DNA of 8,510 bases from Actinomycetota bacterium (GCA_003161205.1 PMOU01000390.1:1-8510); one strand, 5' to 3'. Numbered from the stretch's first letter, positions 1-7,524 are shown. A program made the numbers and translations. Notes: a model not told the origin generated them from the letters alone.

Positions 1-893
1 GTGTACCGGCCGGCCACCGACCGGACCTGCTGAACCGCGCCCATCGCCGCCGTGACGCCGACGCCGAACACGTCCGCTACCGCGAGCGCGACCACGGCGT
101 TCGACCGGTTGGCGCGGCCCGGCAGGATCAGGTCAAGCGGCCGCGACCTCCCGATGGGATCGATCACTTCGTCGCCCGCGAGCACCCAGCTGACCGGCGG
201 CCGCCGGTTCGGGCACTCGCCGCAGTACCAGTCCTCGCCGTCCCGCTGCAGGTGCGAGCCGCACTGGGGGCAGCACCACGAGTCGTCGTGCCAGCGCTGG
301 CCCGCCGCCACCCAGGTGACCTGACGCGCCTGGCCGGCCGCCCAGGCCACCAGGGGATCGTCGGCGTTCGCGATGACCCGGCAGTCCGGCGCGGCGGCCA
401 GGGCCGCCCGCCAGCGGCGCGCGAGCATCCAGATCTCGGCGGCCCGGTCCATCTGATCCCGGCTCAGGTTCAGCAGCACCGCCACCCGCGCGTTCGTCGC
501 CTCGAGCATGGCGGGCATGTACTTCTCGTCGACTTCGAGGACGGCCAGCGTGGCATCGGGCGCCTTGGCGAGCGCGGCGACCAGGCCGGCCTCCATGTTG
601 GCGCCGAACGCATTGGACGCGACCTGCTGCCCCAGCGTGCCGAGCGCGGCCGTGATCAGCCTGGTCGTGGTGGTCTTCCCGTTGGTGCCGGTAACCAGGA
701 TGACCTGCCGACCGCGCGCGAGCAGCGAGAGCAGATCGGGCTTCAGCCGCAGGCCGATGACCCCGCCGATCACCGATCCGTCGCCGCGGCCGGCCAGCCG
801 GGAAGCCCGGCCGGCGGCGCCGCCGACCGTGGTGGCCAGACGCGCGCGGAGCGGGAGGCTGAATCGCCGGGACGGCGGGCTGCTAGTGCTCAT
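1..893 (-). CDS. murT: Lipid II isoglutaminyl synthase, MurT subunit (3' end outside window)
   Basis: MurT is the Mur-ligase-like subunit that, with the glutamine amidotransferase GatD, amidates the D-Glu alpha-carboxylate of the lipid II stem peptide in the cytoplasm. The first 297 residues are visible; the rest runs off the left edge. Seen in the sequence: a conserved lead-in (GSVIGG, residues 39-44), the ATP-binding loop GTNGKTTT at residues 69-76, the Mur-ligase segment NLSRDQMDR at 142-150, and a four-cysteine zinc-ribbon insertion (C208-x2-C211 and C224-x2-C227, with an extra C207) in the central domain. The zinc ribbon separates MurT from MurC-F and FolC. The ATG at 893 lies 13 bp after the stop of the HerA-like gene and has only a weak Shine-Dalgarno, which suggests it follows that gene in one transcript. 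gatD normally follows murT and would lie outside the window. Family identity is secure; operon membership is inference. Confidence 0.95.
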   Translation of the reverse strand, partial: MSTSSPPSRRFSLPLRARLATTVGGAAGRASRLAGRGDGSVIGGVIGLRLKPDLLSLLARGRQVILVTGTNGKTTTTRLITAALGTLGQQVASNAFGANMEAGLVAALAKAPDATLAVLEVDEKYMPAMLEATNARVAVLLNLSRDQMDRAAEIWMLARRWRAALAAAPDCRVIANADDPLVAWAAGQARQVTWVAAGQRWHDDSWCCPQCGSHLQRDGEDWYCGECPNRRPPVSWVLAGDEVIDPIGRSRPLDLILPGRANRSNAVVALAVADVFGVGVTAAMGAVQQVRSVAGRY

Positions 894-906
894 CTCGGGC
901 CCGATG

Positions 907-2625
907 CTATCCGGTCGTGGTCAGCCGCACGTCCGGGTTCCCGCCCGTCCTGATGAACTGCTGTGGCCACGCCAGCACGACCTCGAGCCAGCCCGGCTCC
1001 TGCCCGTGCCCGCCGGCCCCCATCACCTGCGCGACGTGGCGCAGCCGCTGCCGCGGGCTGAGCCCTATCCCCGCGGTCGCAAGGTCGGCGTCCAGGGCAG
1101 CCGCGCCGCCGGTGCCGAGCAGCGCGATGGTGGCCGGCCCCCGGTTGCGCTCGGATTCCATCGACAGCGGGTGCCGCCGCAGGCCGCTGAGCCGGTCCCT
1201 GGCCCGGATACCGGGCCAGTCGGGCAGCCCGGTCAGGGCGAAGTCGAGCGGCGGCGCGATGTCGTCGCAGTGGCGCCGGCCCGGTCCGCCCGGATGCACC
1301 CGCTCGAGCTCATGCAGCCAGCGCAGTTGCGGGATGACCCAGACGTGCCCGGCGCGGAACGGCGTCGCGGTCCGCGGCCGGACGGCGCCCGCGGACAGCG
1401 GCACCTCACCGCGGTCGGCGGCGTCGTCCAGCATCCTGGCCGCGACCCCCGCGACGACGGACATCAGGCACCGCGGGTCATAGCTTGGCCGCAGGGCCGG
1501 GGCCCGGGCGGTCACCGCCGCATCGATCAGGGTCGCCAGCACGCACTCGCGGCGGCGCGGGCTGAGCGCCCGCCAGCCGGATCGCAGCGTCACGGGCACG
1601 CACGGCAGCGGCCGGCCGGTGAGGAACGCGAGCACGAGCGCCTGGCTCCAGAGCCGGAGCCAGACCTGCCCGTCATCGCCCGCGACCAATCCGGCCGCGC
1701 GCAGCTCATACCCGCTGCATGGCCGGCGCGTGCACTGCTCGCCGCAAGCCGCTGACCTGCGTCCGAGCAGGACCGGCGCGGGCCCCCGGGTCCGGACAGG
1801 CGAGCCGGAACGGCCGCTCGCCCCTGGGCCGGGCACGACGATGTCCGCACCGCAGGCACGGATGTCCCCGAGCAGCCGGCTGAACCATCCGGCCGCCCGG
1901 AGCCGCGCCGACGGCCCGGGCAGGTGCCCGGTCAGGTCGTCTACCGCACCGATGACCACGGTGCAGCGCGGCCCTGGGCGGCGCCGCTGCTCCGCCAGCC
2001 TGACGAGCAGCACGCCGGCCAGGAACGACGCGGCCTCATCGTCGGCTACGCCGCTGTTGGTCACGAGCACATGGCCGCGCAGCAGGCTCCCGACGTCGAC
2101 GGGGTGACCTCCCTCAAGGAAACGGCCCGCTGGCCCCGCCCACAGGGCGTCCAGCCTGGCCCGCAGGAAGCCGTGCACGCCTGCCGCCACGTCCGGGCTG
2201 TAACCGAGGTCGGCCGCGGCGGCCGCGACCGCCGCCCTGAGCTGCCGGAAGGACGGAACGGCCGGTGGCGTGAGCACACCGGGAGATGCCGCGCCGGTGA
2301 CCGTATCCCAGCCGCACTCCGCGTAGGTCCGGCGCAGGCCGCTCCGCAGCGCGGCCGCTACCGGCTCCGCCAGCCCGAACGCCGCCTCGAACAGCCCGCC
2401 CAGCCGATCGGCATGGGCCTGGACCGGATACCTGGGCCCGGGTTCGAGGGGATTAACCGTGACCGGCACCGCATACGGATCCGCTATGTCGATCACGGTC
2501 GCATCGCCGGCGTCCAGGGCCAGCCGGCCCAGGCTGCCGGGTCCGGCCAGGTCGATCGTGAGCCACGGCATCCCGGCCGAGCTAAGCTCGGCGAGTACCG
2601 TGCCGGTGTCCTGCGCCGTGGTCAC
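907..2625 (-). CDS. HerA/DUF87-like ATPase relative lacking the P-loop
   Basis: This 572-residue soluble protein starts with GTG; an in-frame stop at 2638-2640 rules out a longer start. Residues 10-110 match, by eye, the part of actinobacterial HerA-like ATP-binding proteins that directly follows the Walker A loop: a strand (MPWLTIDLAGPGS), then VNPLEPGPRYPVQAHAD (57-73), and an R-x-YAECGWD segment at 99-107. A FLEGGHPVDVGSLLR segment (169-183) and an FLAGVLLVRL helix (201-210) also fit that family. No GxxGxGK[ST] motif exists anywhere in it, and the expected Walker B strand (VVIGAVDDL, 223-231) lacks the usual acidic pair. The C-terminal half carries a C-x3-C-x4-C cluster (294, 298, 303), followed by Trp/Leu-rich helices of unknown role. 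It sits 125 bp after the TraG-like gene and 13 bp before murT. ATP hydrolysis appears unlikely; a structural or regulatory role is inferred. No function can be assigned. Confidence 0.8.
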   Translation of the reverse strand: MTTAQDTGTVLAELSSAGMPWLTIDLAGPGSLGRLALDAGDATVIDIADPYAVPVTVNPLEPGPRYPVQAHADRLGGLFEAAFGLAEPVAAALRSGLRRTYAECGWDTVTGAASPGVLTPPAVPSFRQLRAAVAAAAADLGYSPDVAAGVHGFLRARLDALWAGPAGRFLEGGHPVDVGSLLRGHVLVTNSGVADDEAASFLAGVLLVRLAEQRRRPGPRCTVVIGAVDDLTGHLPGPSARLRAAGWFSRLLGDIRACGADIVVPGPGASGRSGSPVRTRGPAPVLLGRRSAACGEQCTRRPCSGYELRAAGLVAGDDGQVWLRLWSQALVLAFLTGRPLPCVPVTLRSGWRALSPRRRECVLATLIDAAVTARAPALRPSYDPRCLMSVVAGVAARMLDDAADRGEVPLSAGAVRPRTATPFRAGHVWVIPQLRWLHELERVHPGGPGRRHCDDIAPPLDFALTGLPDWPGIRARDRLSGLRRHPLSMESERNRGPATIALLGTGGAAALDADLATAGIGLSPRQRLRHVAQVMGAGGHGQEPGWLEVVLAWPQQFIRTGGNPDVRLTTTG

Positions 2626-2630
2626 ATAGA

Positions 2631-2641
2631 GTGAATATCAC
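2631..2641. promoter_or_regulatory. Palindromic 11-mer upstream of the HerA-like gene (candidate operator)
   Basis: The sequence GTGAATATCAC is an inverted repeat (GTGA and TCAC around a 3-bp centre) that ends 6 bp before the GTG start at 2625. Its first ten bases recur in the divergent control region, on the minus strand of 7668-7677. The GT...AC ends are like operators of GntR-type regulators, and a GntR-type gene heads this run. No convincing Shine-Dalgarno is seen before the GTG start. The operator role is inference. Confidence 0.35.
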
Positions 2642-2689
2642 GTCACCGTGAGTTACGCCACCGCTATCGCCAGAGCCCGGTCAGTTGGC

Positions 2690-2734
2690 GCGGAGGGCTT
2701 TGACGCGGAGGGCTTTGGTGCGGAGCGCTTCCAT
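2690..2734. repeat. Three tandem 15-bp units between two motor-fold genes
   Basis: Three adjacent units begin with GCGGAG: GCGGAGGGCTTTGAC, GCGGAGGGCTTTGGT and GCGGAGCGCTTCCAT. The first two differ at two positions; the third is more diverged. They fill about a third of the 125-bp gap between the stop of the TraG-like gene (2751) and the start of the HerA-like gene (2625). On the minus strand the units fall inside a possible 17-codon reading frame (2734 to 2681) with an ALR-x-KALR pattern, for which no ribosome site is evident. Confidence 0.6.
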
Positions 2735-2750
2735 ACGGCCCGAGCATGCA

Positions 2751-4850
2751 TCAGTTCCGGCGCTTGCGCCAGTCAAGACGCGGCGGCGGCGGCCCGAGAT
2801 TGGGTGACGGCCGGCTGTCGCCCGAACGCCAGCTCACCGGGGCCGCCAGGCCATCGTCTCCGGCGCCGGATTCCGGTGCCGGGGCGGGGCCCGTAGCGGC
2901 CGGCTGAGCCGCGATCCCGCCCGGCATGGTGCGGAACTCCTCCAGCGTCAGCCGGGTGGCCGCGCTGAGCCCGCCGATACCTGGATTGGCGTCGGCCAGC
3001 ACCACCTGGCGGCCAGCCGGAGCCGCGTACGTGATGATCATCGCGCTGGCCGGCAGTTGCTGGAGTTCATGCTGCTCGACGAGGAATTCACGGGAACGCT
3101 GCAGGGCGCGGGCGACCGATTCGCTATCGCCTGTCGCCTGTGACGTCGTCTGGCCCCAGGCCGTGCTCGAGCTGATGCCGGTGCTGACCGAGTCGCTTTC
3201 GCCGGTGCTCCGCGACTCGCTGTCCTGGACGTTGCGCGAGAACGTGGCCCGGGACGGCAGCAGGCTGCTGCCATCGCTGCGGCCGCGCCCGCTGCTGCGC
3301 GAGGATCCTTCGCTGACGGACCGCGACGTGGCCGCCGAACTCACCGAGCCTGTCGTACTGGTGTACGCGCTCGCCGTGGTGTCCGTGACAGAAAGGCCTA
3401 CCGTCTCGGTGAGCTGGGACAGCACGAAGCGGTGCTCGGTGCCGAGCTGCTCGCTCGCGGCCTTGGCGTCCTCGACATTGCCGAGCCGCATGTAGGCGAC
3501 CGCGGCGTTCCCCCGGCCCAGGCGCTGCCTGACGTGGGCGGGGATGGCGCGGTAGGCGAGCACGAGCCCGGTCCCGGTGCTCTCGCATACGTCGCTGAGC
3601 CGGTCCAGCGTGTCGCCGCGCAGCCGGTCCGCACCCAGGACGAACAGCGTGTGCTGCCAGGGGCGCCCCGGTGGCGCCTCGCGCAGCGCGTGCGTCAGCG
3701 CGACGGCCAGGTAGGTGCCGAACACCTTTCCCTCGACTGCGCCCGCCCGCTGGCTCAGGGCCACTACGCGCAGCGCGCTGCGCGGCAGCGGTACCAGCGC
3801 GGTGCCGGCCGGCGCCAGCTTGCTCAGCTGGGACTCGAGGATCCAGGCCCGCTCGAGGACCACCCGGTCGGAGGCTCCGCGGCCGAACATCGCGGTGAGG
3901 CTGTCCACCTGCCCGGCCGTGATCAGGCCGGCGGCGACGTCGTCACGCGGGTCGCCCACCTGGGCCAGCGCCCGCAGGGCCGCCGCGACACCGGCGAAGG
4001 TCGCCTGGCCCCCGAGCGTGTCGATGACCCGCTCGAGGATGGCGTGGTCAAGCGAGAGGTCGCGGGTGGAATGCGCCTCGTCGCTGACGCTGGCCACCTG
4101 GGCCAGCAGGTCCGCCAGGTCGTGCGGGCTGAGTCCGGTGCCCAGGTCAAGCCGGGGCAGGTCGGCGGGCAGGACCCAGACCAGCGGGTCGATGCCCGAG
4201 GTGCGCGCGAAGCCGAGCAGGTCGAGGGCGACGGAGCCTTCGGTCAGGTCAAGCACGGTGACCTCGCCGCCCGCCGCCAGCCGGTAGGCGCCCGCCGTCG
4301 CGAGCATCGCGGACCAGCCGGAGAGCGTGCCGCCCGCGACGTCGACGCGGTGAACGCCGTCCGGCGCGCAGACCGCGTACCACCGTTTCTGATGGTCGTA
4401 GGCGACGCGGAGTGCCTGCCATTCCCGTACCCGGGCCGCATGTTCGGCCTGCCAGGCGAAGAGCTGGCTCTCCTGGGCCGTGCGGAGCCGGGCGACCCGG
4501 GTCCGCTCATCGGCGAGCCTCGACCGCAGCGCTCGCTCCCCCTGCCAGATGGCGTATCCGCTGACGGCCGCGACGAGCACGCAGCAGATCACCCCGAGGC
4601 CGGCCGCCAGCACGTCGAGCAAGCCCGCGGCGGCGAAGCCGACAGCCGCCAGGGCGGCCACGACGGCCACGGCGAAGGCCGCCTTCAGCGGCCGGTGCAG
4701 CAGGCTCTCCTCGCGTCGCTGGGCCATCGCCCAGTCAGGGTTGACCCGTTCGGCCTCCGGCGGGGTGGGCCTGCGCGGCGGTGGCCCGGGGGGCGGATAC
4801 GGAGTCGAGTACTGCCAGCCCAGGTAGAGACGGTCGGTGCGAGGAGGCAT
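2751..4850 (-). CDS. Membrane-anchored TraG/VirD4-like protein with degenerate Walker A and a Ser/Thr-rich insertion
   Basis: This 699-residue protein has a Pro-rich N-terminus (19-31), two membrane helices (about 55-76 and 78-101), a charged Arg/Glu helix (105-150), and then a motor-like fold. The P-loop position reads GGTLSGWS (173-180), so the Walker lysine is Trp179 and the preceding Gly is Leu. It is followed by a typical strand, EVTVLDLTEGSVA (196-208). A Walker-B-like strand, TLFVLGADRL (401-410), and the segment AYMRLGNVEDAKAASEQLG (452-470) match the later part of TraG/TraD-type ATPases. Residues 486-580 form a low-complexity Ser/Thr/Gly stretch. The family-like tail EFLVEQHELQQLPASAMI (588-605) follows, then a Pro-rich end. 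The ATG at 4850 was chosen because it overlaps the upstream stop (TGATG) and has GGAGAGG 7 nt ahead; a GTG-like extension to 4898 was rejected. Its partner is probably the 624-residue protein encoded just upstream. Coupling-protein fold is inferred by eye; function is unknown. Confidence 0.8.
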   Translation of the reverse strand: MPPRTDRLYLGWQYSTPYPPPGPPPRRPTPPEAERVNPDWAMAQRREESLLHRPLKAAFAVAVVAALAAVGFAAAGLLDVLAAGLGVICCVLVAAVSGYAIWQGERALRSRLADERTRVARLRTAQESQLFAWQAEHAARVREWQALRVAYDHQKRWYAVCAPDGVHRVDVAGGTLSGWSAMLATAGAYRLAAGGEVTVLDLTEGSVALDLLGFARTSGIDPLVWVLPADLPRLDLGTGLSPHDLADLLAQVASVSDEAHSTRDLSLDHAILERVIDTLGGQATFAGVAAALRALAQVGDPRDDVAAGLITAGQVDSLTAMFGRGASDRVVLERAWILESQLSKLAPAGTALVPLPRSALRVVALSQRAGAVEGKVFGTYLAVALTHALREAPPGRPWQHTLFVLGADRLRGDTLDRLSDVCESTGTGLVLAYRAIPAHVRQRLGRGNAAVAYMRLGNVEDAKAASEQLGTEHRFVLSQLTETVGLSVTDTTASAYTSTTGSVSSAATSRSVSEGSSRSSGRGRSDGSSLLPSRATFSRNVQDSESRSTGESDSVSTGISSSTAWGQTTSQATGDSESVARALQRSREFLVEQHELQQLPASAMIITYAAPAGRQVVLADANPGIGGLSAATRLTLEEFRTMPGGIAAQPAATGPAPAPESGAGDDGLAAPVSWRSGDSRPSPNLGPPPPRLDWRKRRN

Positions 4851-4864
4851 CACGCGCCCTCTCC
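4848..4864 (-). promoter_or_regulatory. TGATG stop/start overlap with Shine-Dalgarno (translational coupling)
   Basis: On the minus strand the stop TGA (4852-4850) shares its last A with the next ATG (4850-4848). GGAGAGG at 4864-4858 lies 7 nt upstream of that ATG. This fixes the start of the 699-residue protein and implies that the two membrane proteins are made together, probably in a fixed ratio. Confidence 0.85.
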
Positions 4865-6724
4865 GCGGTTGGGCTCGCCGCGGTAGGGCGCGGGCCACGC
4901 CCGGTGCGCCGCGGCCGTGTGCCCGCGATCGCGAGGGAACGGCGGGATCCGCGCCTGGACCAGCTGCGCGCGCGGGATAAGCCGCCGCGGGTTCTTGACC
5001 GCGAGGAGAAACTCGCCGTCGCCGAACGCGGACAGCCGGTCGGCTCCGTCCCGCCCCGGCCCGGGCGCCGGGCCATCACCGGAGGCGCCGGGACCGCCGG
5101 GCCGCTCCGGGCCGGCCACGCCGGCGACCGCGGCCAGCTGCCGGGCCGCGGCGGCGTCGGTCATCCGGTGCACGACCAGCACGTTGGTGAGCTCGGCCAG
5201 CGCCGTCCCGGCCTGCGGGGACGTCGTGACCGCGAGAACAGGCAGCCCGGTAGCGGGACCGCGAGCGATCAGGTCAGTCAGGGCGCCCCGCGGCAGCGAG
5301 CCGCACTCGGCCAGCCAGACCATGCCGTCGCCGTCGACGCCGATCGCGTTCAGGGCCGCGCCTGCGGCCAGCAGGTCCTCGCACACCAGGCGGGTGAGCA
5401 TCGCCGCGCTCGCCGCCCGGTCCGGGCCGCCCAGGCGGAAGAGCACGACGGCGCGCTCGGTGACCGCGCGGCCGAGATCGATGTCGGCCGCCGCCCCCTG
5501 GCCGGACGGGCGCAGCCACCGGCCGAACGCGGAGGCCCGCAGTTCGCGCAGCTGCCGTGCGAGCTGCGCGGTGGTGGCGGGCTCGGCGTTGATCAGGCTC
5601 ACCGAGACCCGCGTGCGCTCGGCGAGCGCCTCCCGACGAGGGTAGAGCGCGGGCACGTACTCCATCCGCGCCCGCATCGCCGTGGGGTTGAGCAGGTGAA
5701 TGACTTCGTCGAGGACGGGCACCCGCGGATCGCCAGGAGCGGCGTCGAGCAGCTCGAAGACGTCCTCGAGGTAGGCGAGGCAGCTGCGCCGGTACTGGCG
5801 GCCAGGTCCTTCCCAGCTCAGCATGGCCGTGACCAGCGAAGCCCGCCAGGCGGGATCGCCCTGGCGGAACGGCTCGTAGCAGGCCGCCCCGGCCGGGGCG
5901 GCCCCGGCGTCACCGAAGACCTGCAGCGGTGCGCCGGCCTCGGCACAGACCGCGGCCAGCCTGGCCGGCAGGTCCGGATCCGAGCTGAGGTCCACCGCGA
6001 GCACCGGCTTGCGCCGCCGGATCGCGGCATGCACCAGCTGGAAGCTCGTGGTCAGCACATCTCGCTCGGCCGAGCCGCACACCGATATGCCGCCGGCCGC
6101 CTCAGACCAGGACAGCGCGACCCGCGCGCCGGATCCCGCCACCACCCCGAGGCATCCGCCCTCCCTGGTCACGACGCCGCCGCCGCGGATCGCCCGCGCC
6201 GTCGCGGCCCGCCGGGCCGCCACCAATAGGCCGGGCCTGGACGGCGGCACGTTCCACTCGTCGGTATGCAGCCAGCTCAGCCAGCCCGCCACGGCGGCCT
6301 CGGCAGCGCCCGCGAGGATGGCCAGCGGCAGCTGCCGTGGTAGCCAGGTGCTGATCCCGGCGAATGCCGCGGTGACATGCAGCAGGTGGCTGACCTGCTG
6401 GCCGCTGGCCCCCAGGTAACGCACGATCCGGGCGGGGCCGTCGCCGAACCCGGCCGCCGCGGCCCGGGGACCCGCCACCGCGGTCCAGGCCACGGCGGCG
6501 GCGGCCGGGATGGTCAGCCACGACAGGCGCCATTTTGTCATCTTGGTGATCAGGTAGAACGCGACGGCGAGGATCATCGTCAGCTGCGCGAACAGCAGGT
6601 GCACGAGGACAGCGAGCACCACGCAAGCAGCAAGGATCTCGCCACGGCGCGGCAGTCCCCTCGGCAGGAGGTATCGGGCACGCCGTGGCATCTGTCTCGC
6701 CTCTGTCACGACCTCGGCCGGCAT
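4850..6724 (-). CDS. Membrane VirD4/TraG-like coupling-protein relative with degenerate Walker motifs
   Basis: This 624-residue protein starts at an ATG with a good Shine-Dalgarno (GGAG, 5 nt ahead). It has a basic N-terminus and hydrophobic segments at about 30-60, 67-92 and 131-152, then a cytoplasmic motor-like domain. Where VirD4/TraG proteins carry GxxGxGKT followed by a strand ending in Asp, this one reads VCGSAERDVLTTS (215-227), then KPVLAVDLSSDPDLPARL (239-256); Gly and Lys of the P-loop are lost. The segment CYEPFRQGDPAWRASLV (282-298) corresponds to the 'N-P-L' region of the family. The Walker B strand is VWLAECGSL (469-477): the Asp is replaced by Ala, the Glu is kept. The sensor strand after it reads PVLAVTTSPQAG (495-506), and LSAFGDGEFLLAV (564-576) matches the usual C-terminal strand pair. 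It follows the GntR-type gene by 44 bp and is coupled to the next gene. A conjugative or secretion role is not supported by any neighbour; identity as a coupling-protein relative is a by-eye judgement. Confidence 0.8.
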   Translation of the reverse strand: MPAEVVTEARQMPRRARYLLPRGLPRRGEILAACVVLAVLVHLLFAQLTMILAVAFYLITKMTKWRLSWLTIPAAAAVAWTAVAGPRAAAAGFGDGPARIVRYLGASGQQVSHLLHVTAAFAGISTWLPRQLPLAILAGAAEAAVAGWLSWLHTDEWNVPPSRPGLLVAARRAATARAIRGGGVVTREGGCLGVVAGSGARVALSWSEAAGGISVCGSAERDVLTTSFQLVHAAIRRRKPVLAVDLSSDPDLPARLAAVCAEAGAPLQVFGDAGAAPAGAACYEPFRQGDPAWRASLVTAMLSWEGPGRQYRRSCLAYLEDVFELLDAAPGDPRVPVLDEVIHLLNPTAMRARMEYVPALYPRREALAERTRVSVSLINAEPATTAQLARQLRELRASAFGRWLRPSGQGAAADIDLGRAVTERAVVLFRLGGPDRAASAAMLTRLVCEDLLAAGAALNAIGVDGDGMVWLAECGSLPRGALTDLIARGPATGLPVLAVTTSPQAGTALAELTNVLVVHRMTDAAAARQLAAVAGVAGPERPGGPGASGDGPAPGPGRDGADRLSAFGDGEFLLAVKNPRRLIPRAQLVQARIPPFPRDRGHTAAAHRAWPAPYRGEPNRGEGA

Positions 6725-6768
6725 CTCGGCTCCAGCGTCCCAGGTGAAACGCGTGCGTGTCCAGATGG

Positions 6769-7524
6769 TTACCGCTTCCGGCCAGCTTGACCCGGTAAGG
6801 GCGTCACGACCGGCGCCCCGGTGGTGTCGATCGCCACCCTGAACAACTCTGGTTTCAGGATCACCACGGTGAGCCCGGCCGGCTCACCGGTGGCCGGATC
6901 GTCGAACCTGACCGTCACCGTGATCACCGGCTGTCCAGGGGACAGCCGCAGGCTCCGGGCGATCGACGGCTGGGGCGGGCACATCTCCACGCTCACCGCC
7001 GCCGCCGGCAGCCCGCTGAGCACCGTGTCTGCGGAGGACAGCCCCGGATCCGGCTTCAGATCGTGCTCCGCGTCGGCGTCGTCGCCGCCGGGCGGGTCAT
7101 GGAGGTAGGCCGTGGAGACGGCGGCGGGATCGCCTGCGGACACCCAGACGCACCGGACGACCCGGATGGACGCGCTGGACGGCAGGCGCAGAGCCCAGGC
7201 CACATCCTGCGGCGCTTCACGCCGCGACACGTGCCGCGTCTGGCAGGCGATCGTGCCCCCCATCGGATCGAGCCGCGTACCGAGCCCGGCTGTGCCCTCG
7301 ACCGGGATCCAGTAGTCGGCCGGGCTGGCCCGGTAGAGCTGCCCGTCCGGCAGCCGCCGGACCAGGGACCGGCGGGACAGATCGGTAATGGCGGCGTCGA
7401 TCTCGGTCAGGCTGACGTTGTACCTCCTGGCCAGCGCGCTGCGCCGGGGCAGCCGCCAGCCTGGCTCCCGGTGCACGAGCGCCGCCGCCATCCGGTCGGC
7501 CAGCACTCCCGAAGCTCTATTCAA
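6769..7524 (-). CDS. GntR-family transcriptional regulator with UTRA-like ligand domain
   Basis: The protein (251 residues from this start) opens with a winged helix-turn-helix at residues 5-68. Its recognition region is SALARRYNVSLTEIDAAI (29-46) and its wing is RRLPDGQLYRAS (56-67). The C-terminal part resembles the UTRA effector domain of HutC-type GntR regulators: an ARxxxR-like lead (TRHVSRREAP, 96-105), the strand SIRVVRCVWVSAGDPAAVSTAYL (119-141) and a final QPVITVTVRFDD plus GLTVVILKPELF. A disordered acidic loop (144-165) interrupts it. Such proteins bind palindromic operators and release on a small-molecule ligand, which cannot be guessed here. The start is uncertain: no in-frame start has a strong ribosome site. 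TTG at 7524 is preferred because it just precedes the first helix; GTG 7563, GTG 7506 and ATG 7491 are alternatives. It is the first gene of the minus-strand run and faces pstS, so control of its own operon is the natural inference. Confidence 0.85.
   Translation of the reverse strand: MNRASGVLADRMAAALVHREPGWRLPRRSALARRYNVSLTEIDAAITDLSRRSLVRRLPDGQLYRASPADYWIPVEGTAGLGTRLDPMGGTIACQTRHVSRREAPQDVAWALRLPSSASIRVVRCVWVSAGDPAAVSTAYLHDPPGGDDADAEHDLKPDPGLSSADTVLSGLPAAAVSVEMCPPQPSIARSLRLSPGQPVITVTVRFDDPATGEPAGLTVVILKPELFRVAIDTTGAPVVTPLPGQAGRKR

Noticed and set aside
508..1755. Long plus-strand open frame (415 codons) opposite murT and the HerA-like gene
   Set aside because: It is rich in Arg, Pro, Gly and Ala without any family signal, and it is antisense to two recognisable proteins; such frames arise from high GC.
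2648..2896. 82-codon plus-strand frame with repeating AEGF-like units
   Set aside because: The repeat comes from the 15-bp DNA units; the second half is antisense to the end of the TraG-like gene, and no ribosome site is present.
3432..4886. 484-codon plus-strand open frame
   Set aside because: It is fully antisense to the 699-residue TraG-like protein, whose motifs and ribosome site are clear; its composition is that of a GC shadow.
4851..4898. Sixteen-residue N-terminal extension of the 699-residue protein
   Set aside because: The ATG at 4850 has a proper ribosome site and the TGATG coupling; the extension lacks both.
4781..6229. 482-codon plus-strand open frame
   Set aside because: It is antisense to the 624-residue protein, with no domain and no ribosome site.
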